Assembly: GCF_001642475.1 (NCBI RefSeq)
Contig: NW_019173987.1
Span: 1 to 64,000, forward strand
Reading direction: 5' to 3'
DNA length: 64,000 bases
DNA from: Fonsecaea monophora
Lineage: Eukaryota > Ascomycota > Eurotiomycetes > Chaetothyriales > Herpotrichiellaceae
Below, piece after piece: positions 34,285-45,533 of this stretch. Positions within the stretch are counted from its first letter, which is position 1, and each line of letters begins with the position of its first letter. The notes beneath the pieces are model-generated. The model was given only the letters and a program-made list of their open reading frames with translations, ran no database searches and was not told where the DNA came from. The translations under genes were made by a program, and so were the position numbers.

Positions 34285-35949
34285 TCACCGCGACGAGAAG
34301 CTTGAACTACCCGCGACCTTTGTCCATGCGCTTTCCAATTTGCTCTCGATCAATTCATCGACCGGCTCGGCGCCGACATCACTTACGCCGACGCCGCCAG
34401 CCGCCTTCAACCCGCTATCACCAGTATCTGGCCGGTTCTCCTCCAGACTCTGATCCAAGTTGCTGGCATAGATGACAGCGGCGAAAGCTTCGAGCTCCCT
34501 GACCTCGGCTTCTGCCGTAGATACATATTCATTGGGTGGGTTGTTCCCATTTCCGATCGCATGTGCCTGGCGTGTTATAATCGCCAGAATGTTGGCAAGC
34601 TTGACGCGGGGTTCTCCCGGCACGACTGTGACGGCAGAGTCAAGCTCTTGAATGCGCGGTTGTTGTGCGCTAGACATGGACGAAGATGGGGAGTGTTGCC
34701 TGGGTTGTGGATATAGTTGGGCAATAACCCGAGTGTCGAGCAGATGCGAGAACATGGAGTTGAGAAGCAGGGTGTGGATCCTCGTGAATGTTGGCGAGTC
34801 AATCAGATCGGCAGTCTCATCGAGAAGCTGCCGCAATGGCCCTGTCGACGTATCGATATGCATTGTGGGTTCTTGACGTTCGCCCTTCTCCGGATCCTGA
34901 GTGTGTGAGCCGGGAGATGTTGCAGGGGGAGTGATCACCCCAGACTCTATCAGCACCGTCTCTTCCTCCTCTTTGGGTGGTAACACATAGGGTAGCCATC
35001 TGGTGGCATATCTCTCCTGTTCGGAACCGCCCTCGACGCGCTTTCGGACATCAAGAACCAAATCGCTGAGCCGAGCGGCGGTGATTCCTTCACTGGGAGA
35101 GATGCCCCCAAATACTTCCTCCACTGCTTCCCTGACCTTTGACATGATCTTTGCATACCCCTTGTGCAGCAGAAACCAGGAAAATGTTAGATATCTCCTA
35201 TTGGTTTCAAAGTCGTTTCCGAACGCTGCGCCGGAGCTTCCGTCGTCATGATCCTCCAATGAAATCGAGTCCGCTCTCTCGGGTGGTGGCGGCTGGGCCA
35301 ACGAAATGACCGACGACAGGTAGTTTAGTCGACCCAAGAGGTTCAATTGTATTCGTGTGAGGATTATGAGGAGCGACAGACTGTATATCAGTGTGAATGC
35401 TCTTGTGATCGAAGTCACTTTCAATTCGTTCCAAAGTTGGGCCTTTGTCCGGCGAGGCCCCGTTGGCTGACTCGCATCTCCTTGGAACTGGCTGGCATGT
35501 ATAAAACTCCCCGTCTGGAAGCTTGACATGCTTGCCGTGTCGCCGTCATACATACTTGAGGCTTCGGATTTCCCTTCTCCTGAGGCACGTGCCAATCTTT
35601 CGGCCTTCTTCTGTTGCAGTTCATGAGTCAATTGTTCGACCGGAAGATCCTCCAGAATGTTCTCGGTCAGGGTAGGGAGTAACGCGAGGACCGTGATCGT
35701 ACAATCTGTCTGATTTTGCTCGAATCGTCGACGGATGCTGGGCAAGATGAGATTAGTAGATATTCCGCGAAAGAAGGTGGTATTATCTCACTTCTCCTTT
35801 GCGATCTTGTCCATCTGCATGCGCTCTCGCGCTTCATTAATCTTTCCAATGACATACTGGGCTGCCAGATACGTAGCGCCAACAACACCTGCGCCGATGG
35901 CTATACCAGTGCGATGCCGCCTGAGCCAGCGACGTGTGGCTGATATCAT
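34285..35949 (-). CDS. PEX3: peroxisome biogenesis factor Pex3
   Basis: Two exons: 35949-35792 and 35737-34285, encoding 536 residues. The N terminus MISATRRWLRRHR plus a hydrophobic span at about residues 14-36 is the typical peroxisomal membrane anchor with its basic targeting stretch. The splice joins MDKIAKEN to IRRRFEQNQTDC, a conserved Pex3 block. Further landmarks are LTENILEDLPVEQLTHELQQKK near 75, ELKVTSITRAFTLIYSLSLL near 160 and FLLHKGYAKIMSKVREAVEEVFGG near 245. Pex3 docks Pex19 for insertion of peroxisomal membrane proteins, and in yeasts it also anchors pexophagy receptors. It is longer than yeast Pex3 (441) owing to Ser/Pro-rich loops. It is divergent from ATG101. Confidence 0.96.
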
Positions 35950-36794
35950 TTTGATTTTGACCAATGTGAGGGAATCTGTGCACCTTATCTCAGGTACAAG
36001 TTGTCCGCTGGATAGGACATGATCGCGAATGGCACAGAGGAAGAGATGGAGGGCTCTGGCTGAGCGTCCCGAGCAAGGTCAGGTACAAGAAGGGAGCAGG
36101 CACACTGAAGACGCAGTTTTAGTATTGAGTCAATTGATCACAATTGTCGATGGAGCGGATCAAACTTGTGGCGGTGCCTCGGCTGAAGGCTGGCAGAGCA
36201 CCTCGTATGGAGTATAGTACCCGAGTAAGAGCATGGGCTTTTTCGGTGCGGGATGGGCTTGGGGGAGAGTCAAGATACAACTGGAGAGCCAATAAATGAA
36301 TGAGAAGACGGGCCGTAAGCAGGTCGGTGGCAGGTGGTGGCAGGGGATCTGACACGTACAACTACGTAATAATGAGGGCTTTGCTTGGGTCGTTTCAAAG
36401 GGGGCCCCAAGGGGGCCTTTCAGCCGGAAGTACGAGGTACCTCGTTGTGCCTACCTCTCCTAGCCGAGAATGGCCTTCCCTGCCCGGCTGGACCCCACCA
36501 TCGAAGGAACACTCAAAGACTCTTGGATGCACCTCATCGTGGCTTTATTCAAAGAGTCATACCGCTGCGACAAGTCCACCGATGCTGAAGGCACAATTGT
36601 TGGAGCCTGTATACAACCATGTCTTGAATAGTCGCTCTGTCCGAGGCGCCACTTAGCTGGCTGCCACCCCCTTTGCTCTCTCCTACCAATACTCCGCTGA
36701 GCGTACCACTTGCGAAAAAAACCCCCACCACCTTGAAGTCGAAGTTGATTTCAGTACCGAGTATACTTGCGCACGAAGATTGCTAGTTGCGATC
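35950..36794. other. shared divergent promoter of PEX3 and ATG101
   Basis: About 845 bases between two divergent starts. Short palindromic words such as GAGGTACCTC (36433-36442) are present. No supported gene. Confidence 0.5.
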
Positions 36795-37672
36795 ATGGAC
36801 CAGGGTCATCGCGAATACATCCTGGAGGTGTTCGCAGATCAAACATTTGTCAGGGACATAGTTAAAGGTACGGTGTAGTCTGGCCCCATACTCATGGTTC
36901 AGAGGAGCCAGCTCTTCTTCTCTCTGCCTTGGTTGCAAGGAGACTGGGACGACTAACAATTGGTCTCTGCGAACACAGGAGTCCTACACACGATATTCTT
37001 CCACCGTTACTTCCCACCAATCCGACCTTCTCTCTATACCCCGAATGCCTCCTCCCTCTCTCACACTCACACTTCGCATTCAACCCAATCTCTTCCCATA
37101 ACGCTCCCTTCAATCCTCGAGCCACCTGAAATCTCCACAGCAATCGATTCTCATGCAGACCTACTCATATCCCAATTGACACCACAATTCTCAGCGAGCA
37201 CAACCAGTCCGTCAGCCGCAGCCGGTGGCTCTCGCGGTGAAATTGTAGTGCGATTTTACGATCGCAAGAGAAGAAAAACAGGTATCACGACGGGCTGGTT
37301 GGGCCGCTTAGGAGGTGGCGGACAGACAGACGAGGAAGTATGCTGGGAGGAGTGGTGTGTTCAGGTTATTGTTGCAAGACCTAGAAGTGAAGCGGGTAAG
37401 GCTACCCTCCTGGCTTTTTGCCATATGCTGTGCGACACAGCTTTCTGTGTTACTAACGATTGGATTCACTGGCAGACCGCATCAAAGTCCGCCGTGCAAT
37501 GGAATCTTCTCTACAGAAGACAGCGATGAAGATTGTCGCAATAGTAAACAGGGACAAGGATCACATTCCTCCCATTACCACAAGTGATCAGAATCCTTTT
37601 CCGTACAGGATATTTGTCAATCCCAAGCAACAGGAAAGTGTGGAACGTGGATTCGTGGGAGGGTGGAATTGA
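36795..37672 (+). CDS. ATG101: autophagy-related protein 101
   Basis: Three exons: 36795-36867, 36979-37395 and 37476-37672, 228 residues. The protein starts MDQGHREYILEVFADQTFVRDIVKG and continues VLHTIFFHRYFPPI, the family's most conserved stretch. After a Ser/Thr-rich loop it has WCVQVIVARPRSE, and it ends DRIKVRRAMESSL...KIVAIVNRDKDHIPPITT...NPFPYRI. Atg101 is a HORMA-domain partner of Atg13 in the Atg1/ULK initiation complex. Budding yeast lacks it, while fission yeast (Mug66) and filamentous fungi keep it. The second intron is needed to join SEA to DRIKVRR. Function from this sequence is by homology only. Confidence 0.95.
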
Positions 37673-38123
37673 AGCTAGGGAGGTGCAGATCATATCGGCT
37701 GGACAAATGCATTCTCCTTAGAGATATAACTTATAGAGCGAACAAAAAGTTGGCTGTTTTTTTTGGAGTTTTCTTCGTTGGTTCCAATTTCAATCGACGC
37801 CTTCCTACCCCTGCGATCAGTAACTAGCCTCAACTAATCTCTTGAGAGCCATCGCCACCACCCAAGACGTAAATCAATAGGTCTATCGAGAAAGTTCATA
37901 ATGATATGATTTAGCCTTCCTGAGCAACTCGTAGGTCATCTCCCTACAAACCGCAGAGAGCACCAGTTCCCATGACTCCACCTCCCACCAGATCTCGTTC
38001 TGGAACATGTTCCAGTCATTGTCATAATACCAAAAGCCTTTCCCTTGTGTGCTCAGATCGCATCAAACGGCAGCGATCGCTTTTAACTCTCGCACGAAGT
38101 TACGGTGAGATTCTTTGAGCCGT
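37673..38123. other. convergent intergenic region between ATG101 and YOP1
   Basis: Shared 3' flank of about 450 bases; nothing else recognised. Confidence 0.5.
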
Positions 38124-38908
38124 TTACTGGCTTTTGAAAGCAGCATCGGCCTTGCCTCGGACATCAGCAGAGGTGGAGGCTGCTGGTTGCTGGAAGAAAC
38201 GAGAGAAGATTGGGTGGAGGAAAGACTTGAAGACGATCTGGGCGCCGTTGGTCATTGGGAGGGCCATCCACAAGATGAGGATGAATTTGAAGACGTAGTA
38301 GAAGGCTTTTGATGACAGGTGGTTAGTGTGGACATCGAGTGAGGGGCTGCTCTGCGCATCGACTTACGGAACCAGTAGACGGCATTGACCAAACTCTCAA
38401 GGACAGTAAGGAAGGCGTACACCACCCAGTACTGGAAAGACGGTCAGAATAGCTGATATCGGAAAGTGTCGGAAAGGAGGCATACCGTCAACCATTGTGT
38501 ATCATCAACTTTACTGCTACTGAACAGAGCTTCCAGCGAGTAGTACCCCGGGATGATAAAGCCGGCGAAGTTGACCAGGAATTCGCCTCCAATGTTAAAG
38601 AAGACGAGGAAGAAGTAGAGGCCGATCAGGCCGAGGAAAGCGTAGACCTTGGGAACGTTGGTCTGTCTCTCGAAATTGTTGAGCATAGGATACTTGGAGA
38701 GCTGCAGACACCATCAGTTAGCTCAACCGCGCCAGTCGACATTGTGAGATGGAACGATCATGATGCACTCCTAGAAGGGCTGGACGATGGGAAACGTTGG
38801 ATTGCAGCAGAAGTTGGCAAAACTGGCAGCCTGGAATTGACATGTGCCTCAACATACTTCCTTATCGATCTGCGAGATCTGATGCTGCGCTTTGTCCTGG
38901 AACGACAT
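38124..38908 (-). CDS. YOP1: ER-shaping protein Yop1 (REEP/DP1/TB2 family)
   Basis: Four exons: 38908-38858, 38701-38486, 38431-38368 and 38305-38124, encoding 170 residues; all junctions keep frame. The protein begins MSFQDKAQHQISQIDKELSKYPMLNNFE, matches Yop1 at VPKVYAFLGLIGLYFFLVFFNIGGEFLVN and GFIIPGYYSLEALFS, and continues DDTQWLTYWVVYAFLTVLESLVNAVYWF and LILWMALPMTNGAQIVF. The long hydrophobic hairpins insert in the outer ER leaflet and bend tubules together with reticulons. A charged tail ends ...FKSQ. Size is close to yeast Yop1 (180). No anomalies. Confidence 0.97.
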
Positions 38909-39957
38909 CTTGACAACAATATGTCGGTATCGCTACGACGAAAGTAGATTGATGTAGTGGGAATGGGGAAATGGAGATGTGCAGATGAATCTGGATTGCT
39001 GGGAATATCTCAGTGCGAACAAAATGTGTGAGTGGGAAGAGAGGTGCAGTAGTGGGAGAGGTGATGTAGTTTAAACCCCCAGGGGCAGGAGGTGACGTTG
39101 GTCCGTTTGGGTGTCACGGTGCATAGGAGAGCTACGAGTTACGAGGTCCCGGCGACTGACTGGTGGGCAATTGCTTGGTGGCTCAGTGGGTGCTGGAGGT
39201 GCCTGCAGACCTAACACGAGGGTCACTCGCAGTGGTGACGGCGCCCAATGTGACAAAAAGGTTCCCGCCTGACCCTGGCACCTGCACCTCATCACTCACC
39301 TGGGTTGCTTGTGCTCGTAAATCCAGCTGTGGCTGCACAGTGAGGCGTCCAGCACCCAATCCAACTGGTTGACGTAATACCAAAGATATGAACCCACAAC
39401 CCACAAGCTCTTGTACCTCGTACATAAGGTGAATTCCCGCTGTGCGCCAATGAGGAGATGGCCCCGTCTGACGGAGAAATATTACAGAGTTTTGCCGTAT
39501 CCGCTCGCTGTCAGACCGGAGCTCAATGTTTGTCTTGGCGAACTGTTTCTCTGGCAACAACCTTTGTCGAACTCGAATTGGGCTGTTACTCTCAACACAA
39601 ACCAGCGACATGGACTGACAGCCACCGCGCGTGAAGTGATCCATCGCTGTCGAATTCGCCTCCTACAAAGCGTGACATCTTCCAGCGGCATCTAAGGTTG
39701 TCTGTCTATTCTTGCGCTTGCCCAACAGACAAGATACACGTTCGCGAACTGCGATAACAGATCCGATCCACGAACTTCGACGCTCGAAAGCCATGTTGTG
39801 ATCGGTCAAATTACCAAGCGAGGTTCCGTCTCAACATATCGATAACGAGAAATCCGATATCTTCATCCCGTACACGTGTCAGAGTTTGGGACCAGAATAT
39901 GTAGGATGAATTGTTTGTTTTTGTCGTGACGTCGTGCTAATTAGCGCACAGTTCCGC
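38909..39957. other. divergent intergenic region between YOP1 and the RFX gene
   Basis: About 1.05 kb. A CRE-like TGACGTC occurs at 39927-39933, just before the RFX start. GCTAAT followed by GCGCACAG (39936-39951) could be the 3' end of a 5'-UTR intron. No supported gene. Confidence 0.4.
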
Positions 39958-42844
39958 ATGGCGCAGTCGCCAACCCACATTATGGAGGACACTCCCGATC
40001 AACAAGATCCTACACATGCAAATAATGCAAACAATAGAGAAAGACAACGTCCAAAATCTAGAGGCTCGACAACTAGCCTGCAGTCCATTGGCGTGGGCAG
40101 CGCCTTTCAACCATCTGCGCATCGACAACACCCGCAACAACAACAACAACAACCGGACGAGCCGAGCATGCCTTTAGACCAAGGCACCTTCTTTATACAA
40201 CATGGCACTCACCCAGCTGCTGGGATATATGGCCCTAATCCTGAAGACATGCTCATGCACTATCAACACAATATGCCACCGCATCTCCATCAACAACCGA
40301 TAGACCCTAACACGACAATGCCGCAACAACATGAGATGCGTCCCATGTCACAACAAGCTTTCCAAGAGATGCAACACTACCCTATGCAATATCCCCACGG
40401 CCTACCGCCATATGCTGTCGCTCCTCAACATATGCATCATATGCGGCATCATTCTGAACAGTTCGAAGGCTCTCCTGCGCCGGAAGATTCAAACAACGAG
40501 AATGGTGGGGCCAAACGAAGGAAGGGCACAGCTTCCAGCGTGGCTAATGACCAGGAACTGCGGCGACTGCTGGCTCAGTACCAGGGAAAAAGTCTGAAAG
40601 AAGTTGCCGTGGAAGTACAGAAAAACGAAGGTGCTGGGGGCAAATCTGAGAAGGCAAAACAAGTCTTTGCTATGCTCTGGTAAGTTTTCCATTGAGGAAG
40701 CCTACGGCGCCTGTACTTATGTTTGTAGGCTCCAAGAAAACTGTCAGCGGTCATCAAACTCCGTGCGCCGCGATCGTGTGTTTACAAGATACACGGAGCG
40801 CTGTGGCAATGAGCGAGTTCCGACGCTAAACCCAGCATCATTCGGCAAACTCGTCCGCATCATCTTTCCAAATGTCCAGACAAGGAGGTTGGGAGTCCGC
40901 GGTGAATCGAAATACCACTACGTGGATCTATCGCTAGTGGTTGACGATGATGATCGACAATATTCTTCTGTCCCCGAAAGACCTGGCACATCGAGCGGGA
41001 GCCAGCATGAAAGGCAGGCATCAACCCAGGAAGCAAACAAAATATTCAAGGCTACCGTGACTCCTCCCATCGATCGGCCCATGTCACGAGCAACCATGGA
41101 GATAGCCGACTTCCCGGCCCCGAGTGCTGCGTTCCTACCCAAGGAAGCTGACCTTGCTGGAGACGAGACACCAGCCCCTATAGAGTCTCAGACTCAGCGG
41201 TTGGATTGCAAGTATATTAACACACCGACTATCCGCTTTCCCATCAAATCTATGCCAACGAATGTCGTTGTGGCGCTTCCTTCGATTCGTCGCCATCTCC
41301 CTGGCAGCATGGCGACTTACCTGGGAATGCCAACGCTCAATTCCCTTTCTCAGCCACCTGCTTTGTCGCAAGATACACCTATTGACTTTCCAGATATCCA
41401 TACTTACCTCGAGGGAGAGAATTACGACGCATCTATAGCCAAGGCCTTGTTCCACCTCTACCGCTCATACTGCATCGATGTGATCGACGCCTTCCGCAAA
41501 TGCAAGGAGAAGCCGTTCTTCAACCACCACTCGGCTTTCAATGGGAAGATGACTGTTCCAGTCTCCAAATTGTTTTCGATGCCCTGCTTGGCTCCCTGGA
41601 TTCAAGAATGCGATATGCGGATGTACAAGCAGATTGTTCGATTCATTGCTCCTTTGGCAATCCAGAATGTGCCCGAGGTTGTGTGGAATGTGTTCGACCG
41701 CATCGGATCAAGACTGGTCGGCCATCTGATCTCAGCGTTTGAAGAAAAATGCCCTGTCCATGTTATTGTGGCGAAGATTGTACCTGCAGCCAGATTTGTG
41801 CATGTGCTGAAGAAGCTCAAAGGCGCGAACGCAGCCACATTGCAACTGAGTCGCATGCTTGAAGATCCGCAGCAGAGAACACAGATGTGGCTCGATTTGA
41901 TGTCCATTGTCGATCCGGATCACCTGCTAGAGGACAGTATGCCACCCCCAGAAAGCCTTGAGAAGATGCTGGGTATGCTCAAGCACGACATGAGACAGCT
42001 CGTCGATCCAATCGATGACGCACTGGTCCATGCGGCGGAAGAGGACCAGGCTAGCGCATACGCAACGTTTATCAACGACAGTGCCGACACTTTCGACGGC
42101 ATTCTCCTTTCGGAACCCAGCGATGAGCCTGTTTCTTTGCTGGAGCGGTGGATAAATTGGCTGGAGAGGCTACCTCAACTTTTCGACGGTCACCACCCTC
42201 AGTGCATGATCAACTGCCACACGAGATTCTGGAGAAGTGTCATGACGCAAATGGGGCAAGGTGGTGCTCACAGCTATCAATCATGGTGGTTCGTGGAGTC
42301 GTTTACCACGCAAATGCTTGACTGGATGACGCAAATGGAAGGACTGCTGCTGGACTCGCAGAGTCAGAAGTTTGCGGACGTGAGAGAGCAAGAGAAGTGC
42401 AAGGAGGCTGAAACCCACCCAGATGCACCTTTTCGTGGCATGAAGAGAAAGAGGGCGGTCCAAGACATCGATGGAGAAGCCAACGCTCCCGCTGGACCTG
42501 AGCCGCATAAGTTGGTGAAATTGGAAATGGCGCCGAGCAATTCGCCTACCCTCCCAGCGACAAGTGTCGAGCAGCAAGCGGGTCAGGAAATCGACGACGA
42601 CGAAACCGACGCAGAACTCGACGAACTCCGACGTGGTGGCCCTTTAGACCTGCCTAGTTTCCACACTGGCCTTAGCAGTCCAGTCAAACAACGCGCAGCC
42701 GGCAACCACGACGATAGTGGGATTGACCTTGGGCTTGATGTCGACGTCGAAGCCGAGAAAGAGGCTAGGAAGTTCAACAAGAGAGACTGGCTTCTCAGCA
42801 GCGACCCGGCGGACCCAGCCCTGGGATTGGTCGTGTTGGCTTAG
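39958..42844 (+). CDS. RFX-family transcription factor
   Basis: Two exons: 39958-40679 and 40729-42844, encoding 945 residues. The intron GTAAGT...TGTAG splits the RFX winged-helix DNA-binding domain (about residues 197-303). That domain includes VFAMLWLQENCQ, the cysteine and arginine-rich recognition helix, VPTLNPASFGKLVRIIFPNVQTRRLGVRGESKYHYV. The N-terminal 190 residues are Gln/His/Pro-rich. The C-terminal half holds a helical region typical of fungal RFX dimerisation and extended domains, and the tail is acidic. Yeast Crt1 and Aspergillus RfxA belong to this family; they act in DNA-damage response, cell division and secondary metabolism. Which of these applies here cannot be told. An upstream in-frame GTG exists, but the ATG at 39958 is chosen. 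Confidence 0.94.
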
Positions 42845-43630
42845 ACGGTGATCTACTTAATATGTTGAGCGACCAGACGCTTTCAACACCTAATTGGATT
42901 TAATTGGAGGATAAGACGATTTGAACGAGCTGCACGATGAGACGACAGGGACGGTTTTTCGGGGGAACGGTCCATGGGTATTCCTAGTGGCGGCATGGGA
43001 TGTGGTTTTCAGGGTACATTTCTTCGCGGCGAGAGAATCCTGCTCGAAGCACTTGTTGGTTGACCAAAACATGGTTGGTATGATGGAGGTTGGCTTTCTT
43101 TTTCTCTGTCGTTTGATACCCGGGATCTGCAGTAACGGGTTGGTTGTATCTTCTTGCGCCTGCGACTTGATGGCCGGGTTTACATTTCAGTGTGTTGGAT
43201 TTTGTGTGAATTGGTTCTTCATGGGGTGGCCAGATCCTTTGTTTTTTTTTTTTTTTTTTTTGGTGGCAACTGATTGGAGAGCGAATTCCCTCTTTGTTAG
43301 TCCTGAGGTATTTAGAGGCGTTGATTGCAGGAGAATAGTAACGATGGTGTTGATGGCGTTGAAAAAGGCTGAAATGAAAGGTGGAGTAGCAGATGCGGTT
43401 AAAGCAGCGTGTGCAACTTTCTACTTTACAATACCATGTAATAATCGACCAAGTCACTTGAGTACCGCCCACCGCATCCTCTCATCGTCCATGTCCACTC
43501 ACCAGCTGCTTCACTAAACCTGTGCATCCAACGCTCTGGAACCTAGGTATCGTACTCCCTGTGCTGAGAACATCTCCTCCTTGTACACTGACACCCTCTG
43601 CACCCAAGACCGTGACTGACAGTAATAGCA
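42845..43630. other. intergenic region between the RFX and spermidine-synthase-like genes
   Basis: About 790 bases, containing a run of 20 T at 43242-43261. No supported gene; a 198-codon frame at 42921-43517 has no motif and depends on the T run. Confidence 0.45.
43242..43261. repeat. poly(T) tract, 20 bases
   Basis: Uninterrupted T20 in the intergenic region. It may act as a nucleosome-excluding promoter element for the downstream gene or simply be a microsatellite. Exact length may be affected by sequencing. Confidence 0.8.
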
Positions 43631-45361
43631 ATGGCCAGGAAAACAAAACCATCCAACAATGCAACGGTACAGAGAACCACGGCCTCTCACAATTCTCCAG
43701 TGCCTCCTTCACCACAGATAGACCCGTCTTCGACAGACAAGCGTCCTAGATCCATTGTCGGAACATTGACTGACACACGGGTGCAAAGGGCACTACAACT
43801 TGTTCTCCTTGCGGCCCTATATGCTCCTCTATCCCAGTTGAACCTGTCACCTGTGTACGGAGACATACCAGCGGCTTTGTACCATCGATATGGCCTCACT
43901 GCTTCCTTCATGCTCGCCTTCGCGGTCCGAGGCTACCTCCCATATTGGGTTGCACGGTCCATCACCCCATTCTGTTTCTGGATCCCAAGCATCCAATTCA
44001 TCCTCTTCAGATTCAGTTCGACTCTCGGTAATCCGCTAGGTCCTCTGATTACCGAGCTTCTGACTTGTTATCCTCTTGTGTTGTTGTCCACATACTTTGC
44101 GATGCAATACCTTGACGAGACCTTCAGCTCTGGCCGGTTGGACTCGTCGTTGGGAGAGGCTGTGCCATCGATGGGACTGTTCATGCTCTTCTCCGTCCTT
44201 CACAGAGCTTGCAAAGGATTCGTCTCGTTACTTCTCGGACGTGGTTTTCTTACTTCACGGGTCGGCATGCAGCTGGTCGTGGCTTCGCTATATGGAATGG
44301 TCCTGCCTAACAGCTTTCTGTGGCCCTCACTCCCGTCGGTTGCTTTTACCATGGTGGCAAACCCCCACTGCTCCCTTTCACGAACTACCGAGGTGCTCAA
44401 TAACACCCTGGCGCTCTACAATTATACCTTACTGGAACGGAAAGAGTCGATCACAGGCTATATTTCAGTCTTGGAGGACAACCAGAGAGGCTTCCGTGTG
44501 ATGAGGTGTGATCACAGCCTCCTAGGCGGACAATGGAAGCTTCCACCCTCCAAGAGGGTCCAGAGAAGAGTCGCGGAACCCATCTATTCCGTCTTTGTGA
44601 TGCTTGAAGCTGTACGACTTGTTGAGGGCACATCTCCTGGCCCACGCAAAACCGCTCTGAACATCGGCCTCGGAGTTGGAACCGCACCCTCGGCCTTGAT
44701 TCAGCATGGGGTGAATACAACCGTCATGGAACTTGATCCGGTCGTCCATGACTTCGCCGTCAAGTACTTCAACTTTCCCCATAATCATACATATTATCTC
44801 GGCGACGCTGTCCACGCGGTCACTACAGCGAACTCGACGGAGGCAGACTCATACGATTACATTATTCACGACGTCTTCACTGGTGGAGCTGAGCCTGTGG
44901 AACTCTTCACCGTTGAATTCCTCTCGGGTTTGCACATGCTTTTGAAACCAGATGGAGTCATAGCCATCAACTACGCAGGAGATCTCGCAATGCCTGTATC
45001 CTCGCTCATCTATCGGACAATCACATCAGTATTCCCTTCCTGCCGGGTTTTCAGGGAAGACGAAGCACCCACGCCAGGGGCCAAGGCAGTCGACTTCACG
45101 AATATGGTTTTCTTCTGCACGAAGAGGCAGGCAGCGATCACATTTCGGAAACCTGTCACAGCAGATTTTCTGGGGAGTGGTGCCCGGCAGGAGTTTCTGG
45201 TGCCGCAACACGAGATCAGCCCCGATGAATTTGATAAAGAGGGCGCTGTTCTCAGGAGAGGACAGACGAAGGAACTCGAGAAATGGCAGTCGCAAAGTTC
45301 ATTGGGCCACTGGACGGTAATGAGAACAGTGTTGCCAGATGTTATTTGGGAGAACTGGTGA
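43631..45361 (+). CDS. membrane-anchored spermine/spermidine synthase-like methyltransferase-fold protein
   Basis: An intronless 576-residue protein. Residues 1-50 are polar; about 55-235 hold several hydrophobic spans (for example LQLVLLAALYAPL, FILFRFSS, CYPLVLLSTYFAMQYL, VVASLYGMVLP). The C-terminal part has a Rossmann-like domain with the glycine loop NIGLGVGTAPSAL at 344-356, an acidic VMELDP at 365-370 that would bind the nucleoside ribose, then YLGDAVHAV and YDYIIHDVFTGGAEPVELFT. This matches the spermine/spermidine synthase superfamily. Ordinary spermidine synthase is soluble and ~300 residues, so this is not the housekeeping enzyme. Fungal genomes carry such membrane forms with unknown substrate. 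It may be a methyltransferase or an aminopropyltransferase. Confidence 0.85.
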   Translation: MARKTKPSNNATVQRTTASHNSPVPPSPQIDPSSTDKRPRSIVGTLTDTRVQRALQLVLLAALYAPLSQLNLSPVYGDIPAALYHRYGLTASFMLAFAVRGYLPYWVARSITPFCFWIPSIQFILFRFSSTLGNPLGPLITELLTCYPLVLLSTYFAMQYLDETFSSGRLDSSLGEAVPSMGLFMLFSVLHRACKGFVSLLLGRGFLTSRVGMQLVVASLYGMVLPNSFLWPSLPSVAFTMVANPHCSLSRTTEVLNNTLALYNYTLLERKESITGYISVLEDNQRGFRVMRCDHSLLGGQWKLPPSKRVQRRVAEPIYSVFVMLEAVRLVEGTSPGPRKTALNIGLGVGTAPSALIQHGVNTTVMELDPVVHDFAVKYFNFPHNHTYYLGDAVHAVTTANSTEADSYDYIIHDVFTGGAEPVELFTVEFLSGLHMLLKPDGVIAINYAGDLAMPVSSLIYRTITSVFPSCRVFREDEAPTPGAKAVDFTNMVFFCTKRQAAITFRKPVTADFLGSGARQEFLVPQHEISPDEFDKEGAVLRRGQTKELEKWQSQSSLGHWTVMRTVLPDVIWENW

Positions 45362-45533
45362 CTCGTGCCATGACAAGTCAGGGAGCTTATTGTTCACAAA
45401 ACAGCGCGACAGTGGTGACGGGTCCATCATATCAGGCGAACTCGACAACGGTAACCACGCCTTGATCCCTATTTCCCGGCTGACGCTCACCACTCGACCA
45501 CGTTCTGACACGCTGTGACAGATAGCCAGCTCA

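Noticed and set aside
42921..43517. 198-codon plus-strand frame
   Set aside because: It reads through the T20 tract (poly-Phe) and has no recognisable domain.
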